Source of the DNA: CBDFHF01 sp965247565
GTDB taxonomy: Bacteria; Pseudomonadota; Gammaproteobacteria; Methylococcales; Methylomonadaceae
NCBI GenBank assembly: GCA_965247565.1
Contig: CBDFHF010000003.1
Span: 1,612,001 to 1,676,000 of the forward strand
DNA length: 64,000 nt
Reading direction: 5' to 3'
Below are positions 17,299 through 26,630 of the stretch, in pieces; the stretch's first letter is position 1, and the number at the start of each line of letters is the position of its first letter. Made by a program: the position numbers and the translations under genes. The notes below the pieces were generated by a model. It was given only the letters and a program-made list of their open reading frames with translations, made no database searches and had not been told where the DNA came from.

Positions 17299-17733
17299 TT
17301 AAAGACGTTTATTATTCGCTGATATTTTTAGTTCAACGACAAGCCGCCGATAGTCGTCGGCGCTCAACGCATCGCTAGCGATTAACAAGCTACTTTGCTT
17401 GTTGTTTTCGGTAAAGTGCAAAAAAATGATAAAGGTAGTAATCACAGTCGATGGCAAAATTTGCACATGTTGTGCATCACCTAACCTGTTTATTTGCCAA
17501 CCTAATTCATGGCTGTAGTGAATACTTGATAGTGGCGGCTGTTTACGATGTTGTGTCCAGTATAGATTTAAGGCAACACCTGAAAAAATAACCAGCTTAA
17601 CTGTTAAAGGTAACGCATTGCCGATGCTGGCTATCAACGCTAACAGATGTATGAAAATGAAAAATTTATTTAAGCCGTTCGAAGGTTTTAACATCAACGA
17701 AAGTGTCGGCTGGTATTTTTTGACAACATTCAT
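17299..17733 (-). CDS. YgfX-like inner-membrane protein
   Basis: 144 residues with two adjacent transmembrane helices (about 24-60), a soluble beta-rich domain, and an end SDALSADDYRRLVVELKI. This D-A-L-x-x-D-x-(F/Y)-R-R-L ending is typical of the YgfX (CptA) family, PF07254. The usual partner, sdhE (ygfY), is not adjacent, so the toxin role proposed for E. coli CptA should not be assumed. It is downstream of slyX and may share its transcript. Confidence 0.6.
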   Translation of the reverse strand: MNVVKKYQPTLSLMLKPSNGLNKFFIFIHLLALIASIGNALPLTVKLVIFSGVALNLYWTQHRKQPPLSSIHYSHELGWQINRLGDAQHVQILPSTVITTFIIFLHFTENNKQSSLLIASDALSADDYRRLVVELKISANNKRL

Positions 17734-17765
17734 AGCAAAATGCAGGTGACATTCTAAGATATGTC

Positions 17766-17975
17766 TTAATAATGCGGTGGTATTTCATCAACTACCTCGC
17801 CGCCACCCCCTTGGGTAGACAGGCTTTTTATGCGTTCATTTAGCAGTTTACAGGTAGCTTCCAGGCGGTCTAAATGTTGCTGTTGCTTACAAACAATCTG
17901 GTTGAGTTCGGCAAGCAAGTCTTCCTGATAAGCGGCTTTGATTTCTAGCTCAATAATTCGCTGTTCCTGCATCAT
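17766..17975 (-). CDS. slyX: SlyX family coiled-coil protein
   Basis: 69 residues: a heptad-rich coiled coil (EQRIIELEIKAAYQEDLLAEL) followed by a Gly-rich hinge and the conserved C-terminal IPPHY. Both length and ending match SlyX, whose function is unknown. It lies 6 bases after hemN on the same strand, so it is co-transcribed. Confidence 0.88.
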   Translation of the reverse strand: MMQEQRIIELEIKAAYQEDLLAELNQIVCKQQQHLDRLEATCKLLNERIKSLSTQGGGGEVVDEIPPHY

Positions 17976-17981
17976 TATGGC

Positions 17982-19364
17982 TCAAATCACTTTGGAAAAT
18001 TGCTGCTGTTTTTTGGCCAGATATTTATCGAATACCATGCAGATGTTCCTAATTAACAATCGGCCCGGTGATAGTACTTGAATGCCGTCAGCTGTTAATG
18101 TCAGCAAACCATCTGTTTGCATGGGTTGCAGCGCTAGCAGTTCCTCAGCAAAATAATCTGCAAAGCTTATGTTAAATTGCTGTTCGATGGTGGCAAAATC
18201 AAGCTCGAAATGACAGATTAACTGGGTAATTACCGCACGGCGTACAAAGTCGTCGTCATTCAGGTCAACACCTTTGTATACCGGCAGCTTGCCTTGAGAA
18301 ATCAGCTGATCGTATTCGTCGAGTTCTTTAACATTCTGAATATAAGCATCGCCGACCCGGCCAATAGAGGTAATTCCCAGTCCCACCAGATCGCAATCCG
18401 AATGCGTGGAGTAGCCTTGAAAATTTCGGTACAACTTGCCTTCACGCTGGGCAAGTGCCAGTTCATCGTCCGGTTTAGCGAAGTGATCCATGCCAATATA
18501 CACATAGCCTGCTTCAGTCAGGCGTTGGCCAACCATTTGCAGAATGGCCAGTTTGACATCGGCTGTGGGTAAGTCTGCATCATTAATCTGGCGCTGGGTT
18601 TTAAATCGACTAGGCATGTGCGCATAGTTAAAGATCGAAAATCGATCGGGTTTAACAGCGAGTACTTTTTCCAAAGTATCTGCAAAAGTTGCCACGGTTT
18701 GCAGCGGCAAACCGTAAATCAGATCAATATTGGTGGACCGAAAACCTTCAGCTCGTGCGGACTCCAAAACGCTGAATGTCTGTTCTTCGCTTTGGATACG
18801 GTTAACTGCTTTTTGTACTGCCGGGTCAAAATCCTGTAGACCTAAACTAATCCGATTAAAGCCCAGCTCGCGCAATTGTTTAATTGTATCTGGATGGGTT
18901 TCTCTAGGATCGACTTCAATGGAGTACTCGCCACTGTCGTCATTGAGCAAAGAAAAATGCGCCCGCGTGGCCAACATCAGTTTTTGCATTTGCTCATAGT
19001 TGAGGAAAGTCGGTGTGCCGCCGCCCCAATGCAACTGTTTAACGATTCGCGAACGGTCAAACAAATCACCCTGCATGGCGATTTCTTTCAGCAAATTGTT
19101 TAAATAAGGTTCGGCATGACTACGATTTTTAGTGACAATTTTATTACAAGCGCAATAAAAGCAAACGGTATCGCAAAACGGAATGTGAAAATATAAAGAT
19201 AGCGGGCCGCCTGCGGCATTAGATTTGGCAATATGTTGCCGGTAATCCTGATCCTTGAAACCGTCATGTAATTCTAAAGCGGTGGGGTAAGAAGTATAAC
19301 GCGGCCCCGCTTTGTCATAACGGTTGATGAGCGCTAAATCGAATTCAATAGATTGGTCCATCAT
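17982..19364 (-). CDS. hemN: Oxygen-independent coproporphyrinogen III oxidase
   Basis: 460 residues, matching bacterial HemN. This radical-SAM enzyme decarboxylates coproporphyrinogen III to protoporphyrinogen IX without oxygen. RYTSYPTALELHDGF, the cluster motif in HIPFCDTVCFYCACNK (CX3CX2C), the GGGTPTFL SAM site and the conserved ISLGLQDFDPAVQKAVNR are present. Translation may start at either of two adjacent ATG codons. Haem supply fits the c-type cytochrome elsewhere in the window. Confidence 0.96.
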   Translation of the reverse strand: MMDQSIEFDLALINRYDKAGPRYTSYPTALELHDGFKDQDYRQHIAKSNAAGGPLSLYFHIPFCDTVCFYCACNKIVTKNRSHAEPYLNNLLKEIAMQGDLFDRSRIVKQLHWGGGTPTFLNYEQMQKLMLATRAHFSLLNDDSGEYSIEVDPRETHPDTIKQLRELGFNRISLGLQDFDPAVQKAVNRIQSEEQTFSVLESARAEGFRSTNIDLIYGLPLQTVATFADTLEKVLAVKPDRFSIFNYAHMPSRFKTQRQINDADLPTADVKLAILQMVGQRLTEAGYVYIGMDHFAKPDDELALAQREGKLYRNFQGYSTHSDCDLVGLGITSIGRVGDAYIQNVKELDEYDQLISQGKLPVYKGVDLNDDDFVRRAVITQLICHFELDFATIEQQFNISFADYFAEELLALQPMQTDGLLTLTADGIQVLSPGRLLIRNICMVFDKYLAKKQQQFSKVI

Positions 19365-19452
19365 GGCATTATTTTAAAAGCTGTTGCAGGTCGGCTGACC
19401 CGCACTAGTGGAAATTCAAAGTTGTCAATGACGCTACTTGATGATTTGCATT

Positions 19453-20346
19453 TTAAATTTTGCAGTAGGATGGAATCCAGCTTTTTTCAACCATGTAGTC
19501 TGGCAATTGATTGAAATCGAATGATTCCCCATCCTTAATCATTTGTTTGATATCAAATAAATGACCCACTTCAGGAATGTCGTTAAAAAACATGGTATAA
19601 AATGGTTTAACCAGCCATTTGGAAATCTTCATGCCGATCGGACCGATAAAATTCCTTCGCTGTCCGACATGTGCCACTTCATCTATGGTGATTTCATCAA
19701 GCAGCTCCTTTAAGCGGGTGCGGACTTCTGGCTCGTCTGCCAAAAGGTCATCAAACAAACGATGCAAGTAGCAATAATAAGTGACACCCATCAGCTCTGT
19801 GACAAAAGCGGGTGTGTCCATCAAAAAACCGGGGAATTTTGGGAATTGCTCGTAGATTTTTTCTTTAATCGGGCTTAGTGGTACCCACTCCACTTTGTCT
19901 AAGCCACAAGTACGCAACATCTCGTCAAATAAGCGTACATGGCAGAACTCTTCAGCCAAATGTACGCGACTAATTTTATCTTCAACCGAATGTGAGTTAG
20001 CCATATTCGGCACTGCATCCCAGGCAGCTTTGATGCCGACCCATTCGTGGCGGGCAAATTTATACATGCCGGTTAGCATCAGGGTCATGCGATCCAGCGT
20101 TTTAGGATCATCCTGCATATCGACATAATTGCGGTAAAACAGCTCTTGATTTGCTAGCGGCTTGCGTAGTCTTACCGGGTTATCTTGAAAATATTTGAGT
20201 CTGGCACGCTTCTTTACCAGATCTTGGTCATCTTCCAACAGTTCACCGCCGTGTTGCTGGGTAAATATCCAGTAGCTTTGAAAATTTTCAGTTCTTTGTT
20301 GCTTAGTTGCGGGTGAAAAAATTGAGCGGAATTTAGCCATTCCCAT
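19453..20346 (-). CDS. Ferritin-like di-iron protein of unknown function
   Basis: 297 residues, mostly helical. The segments FARHEWVGI, HLAEEFCHVRLFDE, FVTELMGVTYY and DEITIDEVAHVGQRRN carry the Glu and E/DExxH residues of a four-helix ferritin-like di-iron site. There is no signal peptide; an AAGGA box lies 7 bases before the ATG. Such proteins may be oxidases, oxygenases or stores. It lies beside hemN on the same strand with an 88-base gap, so an oxygen- or iron-linked role is possible. I cannot name the substrate. Confidence 0.65.
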   Translation of the reverse strand: MGMAKFRSIFSPATKQQRTENFQSYWIFTQQHGGELLEDDQDLVKKRARLKYFQDNPVRLRKPLANQELFYRNYVDMQDDPKTLDRMTLMLTGMYKFARHEWVGIKAAWDAVPNMANSHSVEDKISRVHLAEEFCHVRLFDEMLRTCGLDKVEWVPLSPIKEKIYEQFPKFPGFLMDTPAFVTELMGVTYYCYLHRLFDDLLADEPEVRTRLKELLDEITIDEVAHVGQRRNFIGPIGMKISKWLVKPFYTMFFNDIPEVGHLFDIKQMIKDGESFDFNQLPDYMVEKSWIPSYCKI

Positions 20347-20477
20347 AAATGGTTCCTTATCGGTGGGTGGGTGTTGGCCGCATTTTAAGGGATTGTGAGG
20401 CGAATACCTATTTTTTATATTGTCTGAGCAGGCACGCTTAATTTACTAATATCGCAATCTTAACCGACGAAGAGATT

Positions 20478-20522
20478 AAAAAAGCTGCCGACTTAGCGAT
20501 GATTCGTCAGGCAGCTATTTTT
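20478..20522 (-). terminator. Bidirectional-looking intrinsic terminator
   Basis: AGCTGCC (20483-20489) and GGCAGCT (20510-20516) form a stem. The flanks are AAAAA on one side and ATTTTT on the other, so either strand ends in a U-run. It lies about 100 bases past the stop of the large secreted protein at 20621. Confidence 0.7.
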
Positions 20523-20620
20523 ATGCGTTAAGCCGCGAGGTTAGCGCAGTTGCAAAAAGCCTCGCGGACACAATAGAAAATCATTTAGAACTGTGTGTTT
20601 AGTCGGTGATGCTATGCCAA

Positions 20621-22849
20621 CTAGGGTGTTGTGGCAAAGTTGTAAAAATAAGCATCCGCTTTAATAGTAATCGGCGTTGTCGGACAACTGCCAGCCGCTG
20701 TATTGCCAATATAAACTGCGGTGTTTTCCGTAATGCCATAGGCCACCAATTCGAGACCGCTTAAAATGGGGATAGTCAATGTAAATTTACCATCCGCGTC
20801 TGTGGTCGCAAACAAAGAACACGCTAATGTTGAATAGCATTGTCCGTATTGTGTCCAATCAATTTGCGGATCATAGCCCCATACGAAAGCGCCTGAAATT
20901 GGGGAGCCAGCGGTCAGGTTAGATGTGCCATAAGCAGCCGTACCGCTGTACACCACTGTGCCGGTAACGGTACAAATATTGGTCGTTAATTCCAAATTTT
21001 CGGTCAGTTTAACTTCACCAAGTTGCAAACAGCCGGTCGAACCGCAAGACGCTGCCAATACCGGAATCTCATGTTCTCCAGCAAGTTTGTAATATTTGCC
21101 TTGGTATGACACTGAGAGACTGATTTTAGATTTGTCACCATTGATGCCATTCTGATTTATGTCCTCATTCGCACCTTCTGAGCGCATCACATCGATACAA
21201 AAATCTCCATTTGCATCGGTGGTTACCGGTGCGCTTGTGCCTGTATAGCTAATACCTTTTGCAACAACGACAGCACCAGTAGCGGGATTGCCATTGGCGT
21301 TTAATAGTCGGCCAGTTACGCAGCCGTGTGTATCAACGGGCCAATCGATATTCCAATAAGACAAGTGATTGATTTTTCCTGCTCCGTACACCACACCAGA
21401 GTAACTACCAGTTTTAATAGCCGTCAGTTGATTTTCGGGTATTTTGTTGCGAGACGCGTCTTCCAACCAACCATCGCTGCTAGAGCGTTTCCACTGGCCG
21501 TCCTGTTCGTCGTAATAATAAAATGGGATGTCGATCTGATCATTGTCAGGTTTTAAATCGCGCATCGTGTTCCATGTATCGGAAGGCACTTGCATGCGCA
21601 ATTCGGTATTATCTGTCAAATTGCTAACCGAGTCGCCTTGGGTGTTTTTTGCCTCTATTTGCGTAAAAACCGAAGAAATTAATAGATTGCCGGTATTGTC
21701 TGCAAACTCACCAGGAAACTGTGATGTTTCCGTCACTGGGTTAAACACTTTACCTCTAATCTGTGTTATTCCCGCCGGTAAATTATCCAATTGTAATTTT
21801 TTGTCTGACGTTACCGCGTTGCCACCAGAAACATCCAATGTTTGCAACTCGCTCAATGTAGTGTTTATTGGTAAATCAGACCCTGGCATGATACTGGTGA
21901 ACATTTTAGGGGTCTGGCTATAACCTGCCAAAATAAAGTCAACGGTTACTGTGCGGTCCGCTTGTGTTGCGAATGTGGTATCAAAAGCGCCGTTCTCGTC
22001 AGTCTTGATTTCTTGGGATTCGCCTGCGGCTATGCTGCCATTTCCGTCTGAGTCGGAGCGAATTAATACGGTTACATCTTTTAGCGCTTTGGGCTGGCCA
22101 CCTATGCCCGAACTAGAACCGGTTACAGTGCCGTGAAAACGGCTGGTATTGGATGATTGCAACGGAATCTTAATGGATTGCGAAACCAGTGCGGGGCCAA
22201 TTTTTCCGGTAAGTTTGCCAGTCCAGGTGCCTTGTACTTCTTTACCGGTAAAATTAAGTTTGTTTGGCTTTGAAATTAGCTTCCAGCTTAAGGTTTTTTT
22301 CTTTAAGTTCATTTTGCCGGTTAATGGCGCATTGACCGAATTGACACCGTAGCCTGAGTTGATCTCACCATTGCCAGTCAATTTGCCTTTTTTATCTACT
22401 GCAGGGGTCAGTATGACAGCGGAAACTGGAGATGCGTCAGCTTGCGTGATTACTGTGGGCTTAACCGAGAGCAACTTGCCTTTCGATCCTTTGTATGTCA
22501 CTCGAGCGGTATTCTTTGACGTTGAACCTTTTAAAATTATTTTTGTGGAAGTACCCGGTTCTTTAACTGAGATTGTAAAATTTTGCTTTTTTTGAGTGCC
22601 CGTGCAGGTTATCTGTTTGCCATCCCATTTGCTTGATCCAGAAATGCAAGAAAATCCAGCATTTAAAGGATTATAAGCAAACGCAAGGCTCAACTCGCCG
22701 GAGCCATTTTGCATAATTAATGTGGTTTCCAGGTTTTTTAGTTTTGGTACATTACTGCTGACTTGAAAATTCAAGCTAGGGTAAGCCGCGCCGACAGGAT
22801 TAACGATAGTTATCGTTAATAACAAAGCGAAAAAAGCTAATTTAATCAT
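20621..22849 (-). CDS. Large secreted protein with carboxypeptidase-regulatory-like domains
   Basis: 742 residues with a signal peptide (LAFFALLLTITIVNPVGA). The N-terminal 200 residues are beta-rich, with a disulfide-sized Cys pair (FSCISG...ITCTG). Prealbumin-like folds follow. KALKDVTVLIRSDSDGNGSIAAGE looks like a calcium-binding-type loop, and GCVTGRLLNANGNPATGAVVV...TTDANGDFCIDV is a typical CarboxypepD_reg repeat. A third appears at CTVTGTVVYSG...TTDADGKFTLTI. NHLSYWNIDWP resembles FAM171-like proteins. There is no catalytic motif or membrane anchor. It is probably an extracellular binding or surface-layer protein. Confidence 0.6.
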   Translation of the reverse strand: MIKLAFFALLLTITIVNPVGAAYPSLNFQVSSNVPKLKNLETTLIMQNGSGELSLAFAYNPLNAGFSCISGSSKWDGKQITCTGTQKKQNFTISVKEPGTSTKIILKGSTSKNTARVTYKGSKGKLLSVKPTVITQADASPVSAVILTPAVDKKGKLTGNGEINSGYGVNSVNAPLTGKMNLKKKTLSWKLISKPNKLNFTGKEVQGTWTGKLTGKIGPALVSQSIKIPLQSSNTSRFHGTVTGSSSGIGGQPKALKDVTVLIRSDSDGNGSIAAGESQEIKTDENGAFDTTFATQADRTVTVDFILAGYSQTPKMFTSIMPGSDLPINTTLSELQTLDVSGGNAVTSDKKLQLDNLPAGITQIRGKVFNPVTETSQFPGEFADNTGNLLISSVFTQIEAKNTQGDSVSNLTDNTELRMQVPSDTWNTMRDLKPDNDQIDIPFYYYDEQDGQWKRSSSDGWLEDASRNKIPENQLTAIKTGSYSGVVYGAGKINHLSYWNIDWPVDTHGCVTGRLLNANGNPATGAVVVAKGISYTGTSAPVTTDANGDFCIDVMRSEGANEDINQNGINGDKSKISLSVSYQGKYYKLAGEHEIPVLAASCGSTGCLQLGEVKLTENLELTTNICTVTGTVVYSGTAAYGTSNLTAGSPISGAFVWGYDPQIDWTQYGQCYSTLACSLFATTDADGKFTLTIPILSGLELVAYGITENTAVYIGNTAAGSCPTTPITIKADAYFYNFATTP

Positions 22850-23076
22850 TTTGAATTCTCTGAAAATAATATAAAAAGACTGGCTTTACATTCTACTCTG
22901 GGGTAGCAGCGCAACGCCAATCGTATTTGGTGGTTGTTCGTGATGAAGTAATTGGCTGGGATCAATACTCTTGATATCGGCTTAAAAGCGTCTGTTGAAC
23001 TCTCAATAACACCAAACCGTCATACCGACAGCATGATTGCCTCGAGTAACTACAACAATGAGCCAAAGGTATTGCT

Positions 23077-25386
23077 ATGAATGAATCTTCCTATCCGCCT
23101 GACTGGCCTGATATTAATACCAAACTTTACAATCGTTCGGTCAATGTTATCCATGCAGTTAAAAATATTCTGGGTGTAAAGCTTAAACTGCATGCCGACC
23201 CGCAAGTACTCGAAGGCGATATTTTTTTATTCAATCATTTTTCCCGTTTTGAAACCTTCATTCCGCAATTTTTACTCTACGAAAAAACTGGCTGCTACAG
23301 CTGCTCTATCGCTGCAGGGGAATTTTTTAAAGAAGACAATGTATTATCGAGGTACCTGAAACATGTCGGCGTGTACCCGCATAATCACGCACGGTTGTTT
23401 CCTTTACTAGCAGGTCAGATTTTACGTGGGCGCAAAGTCATCATTTTTCCTGAAGGTGGCATGGTTAAAGATCGCCGGGTTGTCGATAAACAGGGTCGAT
23501 ACAGCATTTTTTCACGCATAAGTGGTAAGCGTCGCCAGCAGCATACTGGAGCGGCTGTGTTGGGGCAGGGTGTTGAAGCTATCAAAGCCGCTATTCGCTA
23601 TGCCCATCAGCACAATCATTCGCAACAACTATTGCATTGGAAAGAGCAGTTGCAGTTCGATCATATAGATCAATTATTGGCCGTAGCGCAAAAGCCTACC
23701 TTAATCGTACCAGCGAATATTACCTTTTACCCGATTCGTTCCTCAGAAAACCTGTTGTCTAAGGCAGTGGAATTATTTTCCGATAACTTATCCCTGCGGC
23801 AATCTGAAGAGCTACTGATAGAGGGCAACATCATCCTCAAAAACACCGATATGGATATTCGTATGGGTGAGCCGGTCGATCCCTGTTGCCGATGGAATTG
23901 GCAAACCCGGTTTCTGATGGATCAGGTCGCTCCGCAACTGAACAGCCCGGATGATGTTTTTGCGCTGAATGCCAAAAATAAAAGCTGGATGCAGCAGTGT
24001 TTGGGACGGTATTTTACCCAAAATGCCGAGTGTTCTCGCAATCACTATACTCAGCAAATTTATGCGAATGTCACTATCAATTTAAGTCATTTAGCCTCGA
24101 CCTTGATCATGTACTACATTAGTCAGGGTCAAACGCTTATCGAAAAATCTCAGTTTTATGGCATCTTGTATATCACCATTAAACGTCTGCAACACAATGC
24201 CGCCATTCATTTGCACCGAAGCTTGTTGAATCCGCAAGACTACAGCGATTTATTTAGCATTGTTAACTTCCGGTTTGCTTATTATATTTCAGCGGCTAAA
24301 GAGGCTGGGCTTATTCAAGAACGTGACAGCAGCTATCAATTTTTGCCTAAACTCTGTGCCGATTACGATATAGATAGCATCCGCCTGGAAAATCCTATTG
24401 CTGTTTACAATAATGAAGCTGCGCCTATTAGCGTCATTCGCGATAGTGTGATCGCTGCTATGAATGAGTTTGCCGTTATTGAACCCGTTCAAATGGCAAT
24501 TTGGCATTTTGACGATGAATGCCGGTGGCTAGCATGGGAAAAGCACGCTTATTCAAAGCCAGAGTACGATGACATCAACAGTTTAGAAACCGCAGTTGCC
24601 GATCCTTCGCCATTTTTCATACAGCCAGAACAAACCAATGGTATCGGCATATTGTTGATTCATGGTTTATTAGCCAGTCCGGCTGAGTTAAGAGAATACG
24701 GCGACTATTTAGCCAAGCAAGGTTACACGGTATTGGGCATTCGTTTAGTAGGCCATGGCACTTCACCCTATGCGTTGCGCGATCAGCAATGGCAGGGTTG
24801 GTATAGCTGTGTGCAACGAGGGTTTTCCATACTTAAAAGCTATTGCCAGCGTATTTTTTTGATTGGTTTTTCCACCGGTGGTGCGCTGGCATTCAAATTG
24901 GCAAGCGAGCGGCATCATCAAGTTATTGGGCTTGTTGCTGTCTCTGTGCCGTTTAAATTTGTCGATCCGGCTTTTATGTTGGTGCCACTGCTGCACGGTA
25001 CCAATACCTTGGTTGAATGGGTTTCATCCTTGGAGGGCGTAAAGCCATTTCTCGATAACCTGCCAGAACACCCAAGCGTTAACTACCGTAACACGCCAGT
25101 TCGTGCATTGTACGAACTGAGGTTGCTGATTGAGCATATCACTGAATTACTGCCGGCTGTTAAGTCGCCTTCATTAATCATTTACGGTGATAATGACCCG
25201 ATTGTTTCGTCGAAAAGTGCAGATATGATTTTTGAGAGGCTGGGAGCAAAAAATAAGCGCTTGCAAGCAATAACTTCCAAGCGTCATGGCATTCTGATGG
25301 AGAACATTGCCAATACTTGGACGACTATCGATGGCTTTTTAAATGAGTTGTCAATACAGCCCATTGAACCTGAATGCAGGCAATAA
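23077..25386 (+). CDS. Acyltransferase/alpha-beta-hydrolase fusion protein
   Basis: 769 residues with two enzymatic halves. The N-terminal half (about 40-300) is a PlsC-like glycerolipid acyltransferase: NHFSRFE gives H54-x4-E59 instead of the usual H-x4-D, and FPEG is at about 124-127. A helical middle part (about 300-510) follows. The C-terminal half is a serine-hydrolase/lysophospholipase fold: LIHGLLASPAE oxyanion loop, nucleophile Ser599 in GFSTGG, Asp707 in GDNDPI and His737 in KRHGILME. There is no signal peptide. One chain could attach and remove acyl groups on a lipid. AGG lies 8 bases before the ATG. Confidence 0.8.
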   Translation: MNESSYPPDWPDINTKLYNRSVNVIHAVKNILGVKLKLHADPQVLEGDIFLFNHFSRFETFIPQFLLYEKTGCYSCSIAAGEFFKEDNVLSRYLKHVGVYPHNHARLFPLLAGQILRGRKVIIFPEGGMVKDRRVVDKQGRYSIFSRISGKRRQQHTGAAVLGQGVEAIKAAIRYAHQHNHSQQLLHWKEQLQFDHIDQLLAVAQKPTLIVPANITFYPIRSSENLLSKAVELFSDNLSLRQSEELLIEGNIILKNTDMDIRMGEPVDPCCRWNWQTRFLMDQVAPQLNSPDDVFALNAKNKSWMQQCLGRYFTQNAECSRNHYTQQIYANVTINLSHLASTLIMYYISQGQTLIEKSQFYGILYITIKRLQHNAAIHLHRSLLNPQDYSDLFSIVNFRFAYYISAAKEAGLIQERDSSYQFLPKLCADYDIDSIRLENPIAVYNNEAAPISVIRDSVIAAMNEFAVIEPVQMAIWHFDDECRWLAWEKHAYSKPEYDDINSLETAVADPSPFFIQPEQTNGIGILLIHGLLASPAELREYGDYLAKQGYTVLGIRLVGHGTSPYALRDQQWQGWYSCVQRGFSILKSYCQRIFLIGFSTGGALAFKLASERHHQVIGLVAVSVPFKFVDPAFMLVPLLHGTNTLVEWVSSLEGVKPFLDNLPEHPSVNYRNTPVRALYELRLLIEHITELLPAVKSPSLIIYGDNDPIVSSKSADMIFERLGAKNKRLQAITSKRHGILMENIANTWTTIDGFLNELSIQPIEPECRQ

Positions 25387-25456
25387 GGGGAAGAAACTAG
25401 GAGTTTACTGGTTTACCGTTGGTTGTAGCTTAACGAAAAATGTTGTGAGTTTTTGA

Positions 25457-25720
25457 TCACGCATAGTGCGTCCACATTCGCAGGACGCGAACAATGTTTT
25501 CCTGAGCGTGTATTTCATAAACGAGACGATGTTGAATATTGATTCGTCTTGAATAGGCACCAACAAGGTCTCCGACCAGTTTTTCATAGGGTGGTGGATT
25601 TTGGAATGGGTTATTTTCAAGAACAACTAATAGCTCTTGAGCTTTCAGCTTTAAGCCGTTTGCCGACAGTTTCTTCGCGTCTTTGAGTGCTTGTTTGGCA
25701 TAAACGATCTGCCAACTCAC
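25457..25720 (-). CDS. Txe/YoeB-type mRNA interferase toxin
   Basis: 87 residues from GTG 25720, which overlaps the antitoxin stop (GTGA) and has AAGGAG 7 bases upstream. WQIVYAKQALKDAKKL, NPFQNPPPYEKLVGDLVGAYSRRINIQHRLVYEI and the C-terminal RMWTHY follow the YoeB/Txe pattern. The Glu is replaced, but Arg, His and the end Tyr of the ribosome-dependent RNase fold are present. It is paired with a Phd/YefM antitoxin in one transcript. Confidence 0.9.
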   Translation of the reverse strand: MSWQIVYAKQALKDAKKLSANGLKLKAQELLVVLENNPFQNPPPYEKLVGDLVGAYSRRINIQHRLVYEIHAQENIVRVLRMWTHYA

Positions 25721-25959
25721 CAATCAAGCTCCTTCGCGCTCTCCGCGAGTGTAGCGGACATGCCTTCTTTAATGGATTCGCGCATACCCGGAACGGAGAG
25801 AAGGTAAAGCGTTTCCTGAATGGCACTCCAATCCTCTGAGGAAATAAGCACAGCAGCACTGCGTTTGCCCATAATAATGATGGGTTGATGAGACTCCGCC
25901 GTTTCATCAATAAGCCGGTATAAATTTGCACGGGCTTCGCTAGCTTTGAGTGTTTTCAT
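25717..25959 (-). CDS. Phd/YefM-type antitoxin
   Basis: 80 residues. The N-terminal MKTLKASEARANLYRLIDETAE and PIIIMGKRSAAVLISSEDWSAIQETLYLL are diagnostic of the Phd/YefM DNA-binding domain, with a flexible C-terminal toxin-wrapping tail (ESAKELDW). It precedes and overlaps the toxin, the usual order, and should bind its own promoter alone and with the toxin. Confidence 0.93.
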   Translation of the reverse strand: MKTLKASEARANLYRLIDETAESHQPIIIMGKRSAAVLISSEDWSAIQETLYLLSVPGMRESIKEGMSATLAESAKELDW

Positions 25960-25989
25960 AAATAGCTCCCATAGAATAGTGAAGCAAGG

Positions 25990-26005
25990 GTACGTTTTAG
26001 CGTAC
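25990..26005. promoter_or_regulatory. Inverted repeat upstream of the toxin-antitoxin genes
   Basis: GTACG-TTTTAG-CGTAC is a perfect 5-bp inverted repeat 31 bases upstream of the antitoxin start. Its position suits an operator for Phd/YefM autorepression; this assignment is inferred from position only. Confidence 0.4.
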
Positions 26006-26052
26006 GTAATGTTAAGTTATCTACAGTGGGCAAAAAATTAATACTTGCGCTA

Positions 26053-26076
26053 AAAATCGTCATAAAGCGGCGATTT
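26053..26076 (-). terminator. Weak hairpin after the 158-residue hypothetical gene
   Basis: AAATCG and CGATTT pair around an 11-base loop, followed by TTAG on the minus strand, 12 bases past the stop at 26088. The short U-run makes this a weak terminator candidate. Confidence 0.35.
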
Positions 26077-26087
26077 GTTTAAAAGTC

Positions 26088-26564
26088 TTAATACTCAGTT
26101 CCGTTCATCCGGCTAATTCGCACAGACAACGATTGGGCGATATCAAGTATGCGTTGCGTATCTCGACGATAAACGACCAATACGCTGAGATTATCGTCAA
26201 TACCGGTATTAACAGATACTAGCTGATATCCGCCTTCGGCAGGCGCACGATTTGCAAGGAGTGTATCCAGCCATTGAAAGTAGGCATCGGTGTTTTTACA
26301 GATTTTTGGATGCTCATGGGGAAATTGAGGCAACGGATCGGCAAACATTTCTATCAACTGCTCATGAAGCTCATCTATCTTGTCGCTCACAGCGATAAAT
26401 TCGCTCAGTTTATCGAAGATAGCAAAAGTCATTTTTGAATCTACGTCATCCAGCCATTCCAGCTCAGGATCTTCTGGCGCCTGTCGCACGAATGCGGCAG
26501 CGTCTGCCAGTTCTTCCGCACTGAGTTCATGGCAAGATAAAAGTTGGAGGAGTTCTTCTAGCAT
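26088..26564 (-). CDS. Hypothetical acidic protein
   Basis: 158 residues from ATG 26564, which has TTTAGG 6 bases upstream. The frame stays open to 26645, but that extension runs into a repeated palindrome and is probably not translated. The N-terminal LEELLQLLSCHELSAEELADAAAFVRQAPEDPELEWLDDVDS is acidic and helical. The C-terminal half has beta-strands (GYQLVSVNTGIDDNLSVLVVYRRDT). There is no signal peptide. I recognise no family. It lies upstream of the toxin-antitoxin genes on the same strand. Confidence 0.55.
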   Translation of the reverse strand: MLEELLQLLSCHELSAEELADAAAFVRQAPEDPELEWLDDVDSKMTFAIFDKLSEFIAVSDKIDELHEQLIEMFADPLPQFPHEHPKICKNTDAYFQWLDTLLANRAPAEGGYQLVSVNTGIDDNLSVLVVYRRDTQRILDIAQSLSVRISRMNGTEY

Positions 26565-26630
26565 GAGTAACCTAAAGGTTGATGAAGTTTTTAAAGCGAG
26601 AGTGTTGGCTTTGGTTCTTGCTGCATAGTA

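Noticed and set aside
20455..20530. Short frame reading ILTDEEIKKAADLAMIRQAA
   Set aside because: It looks protein-like but is preceded by an in-frame stop, has no start codon and overlaps a good terminator hairpin.
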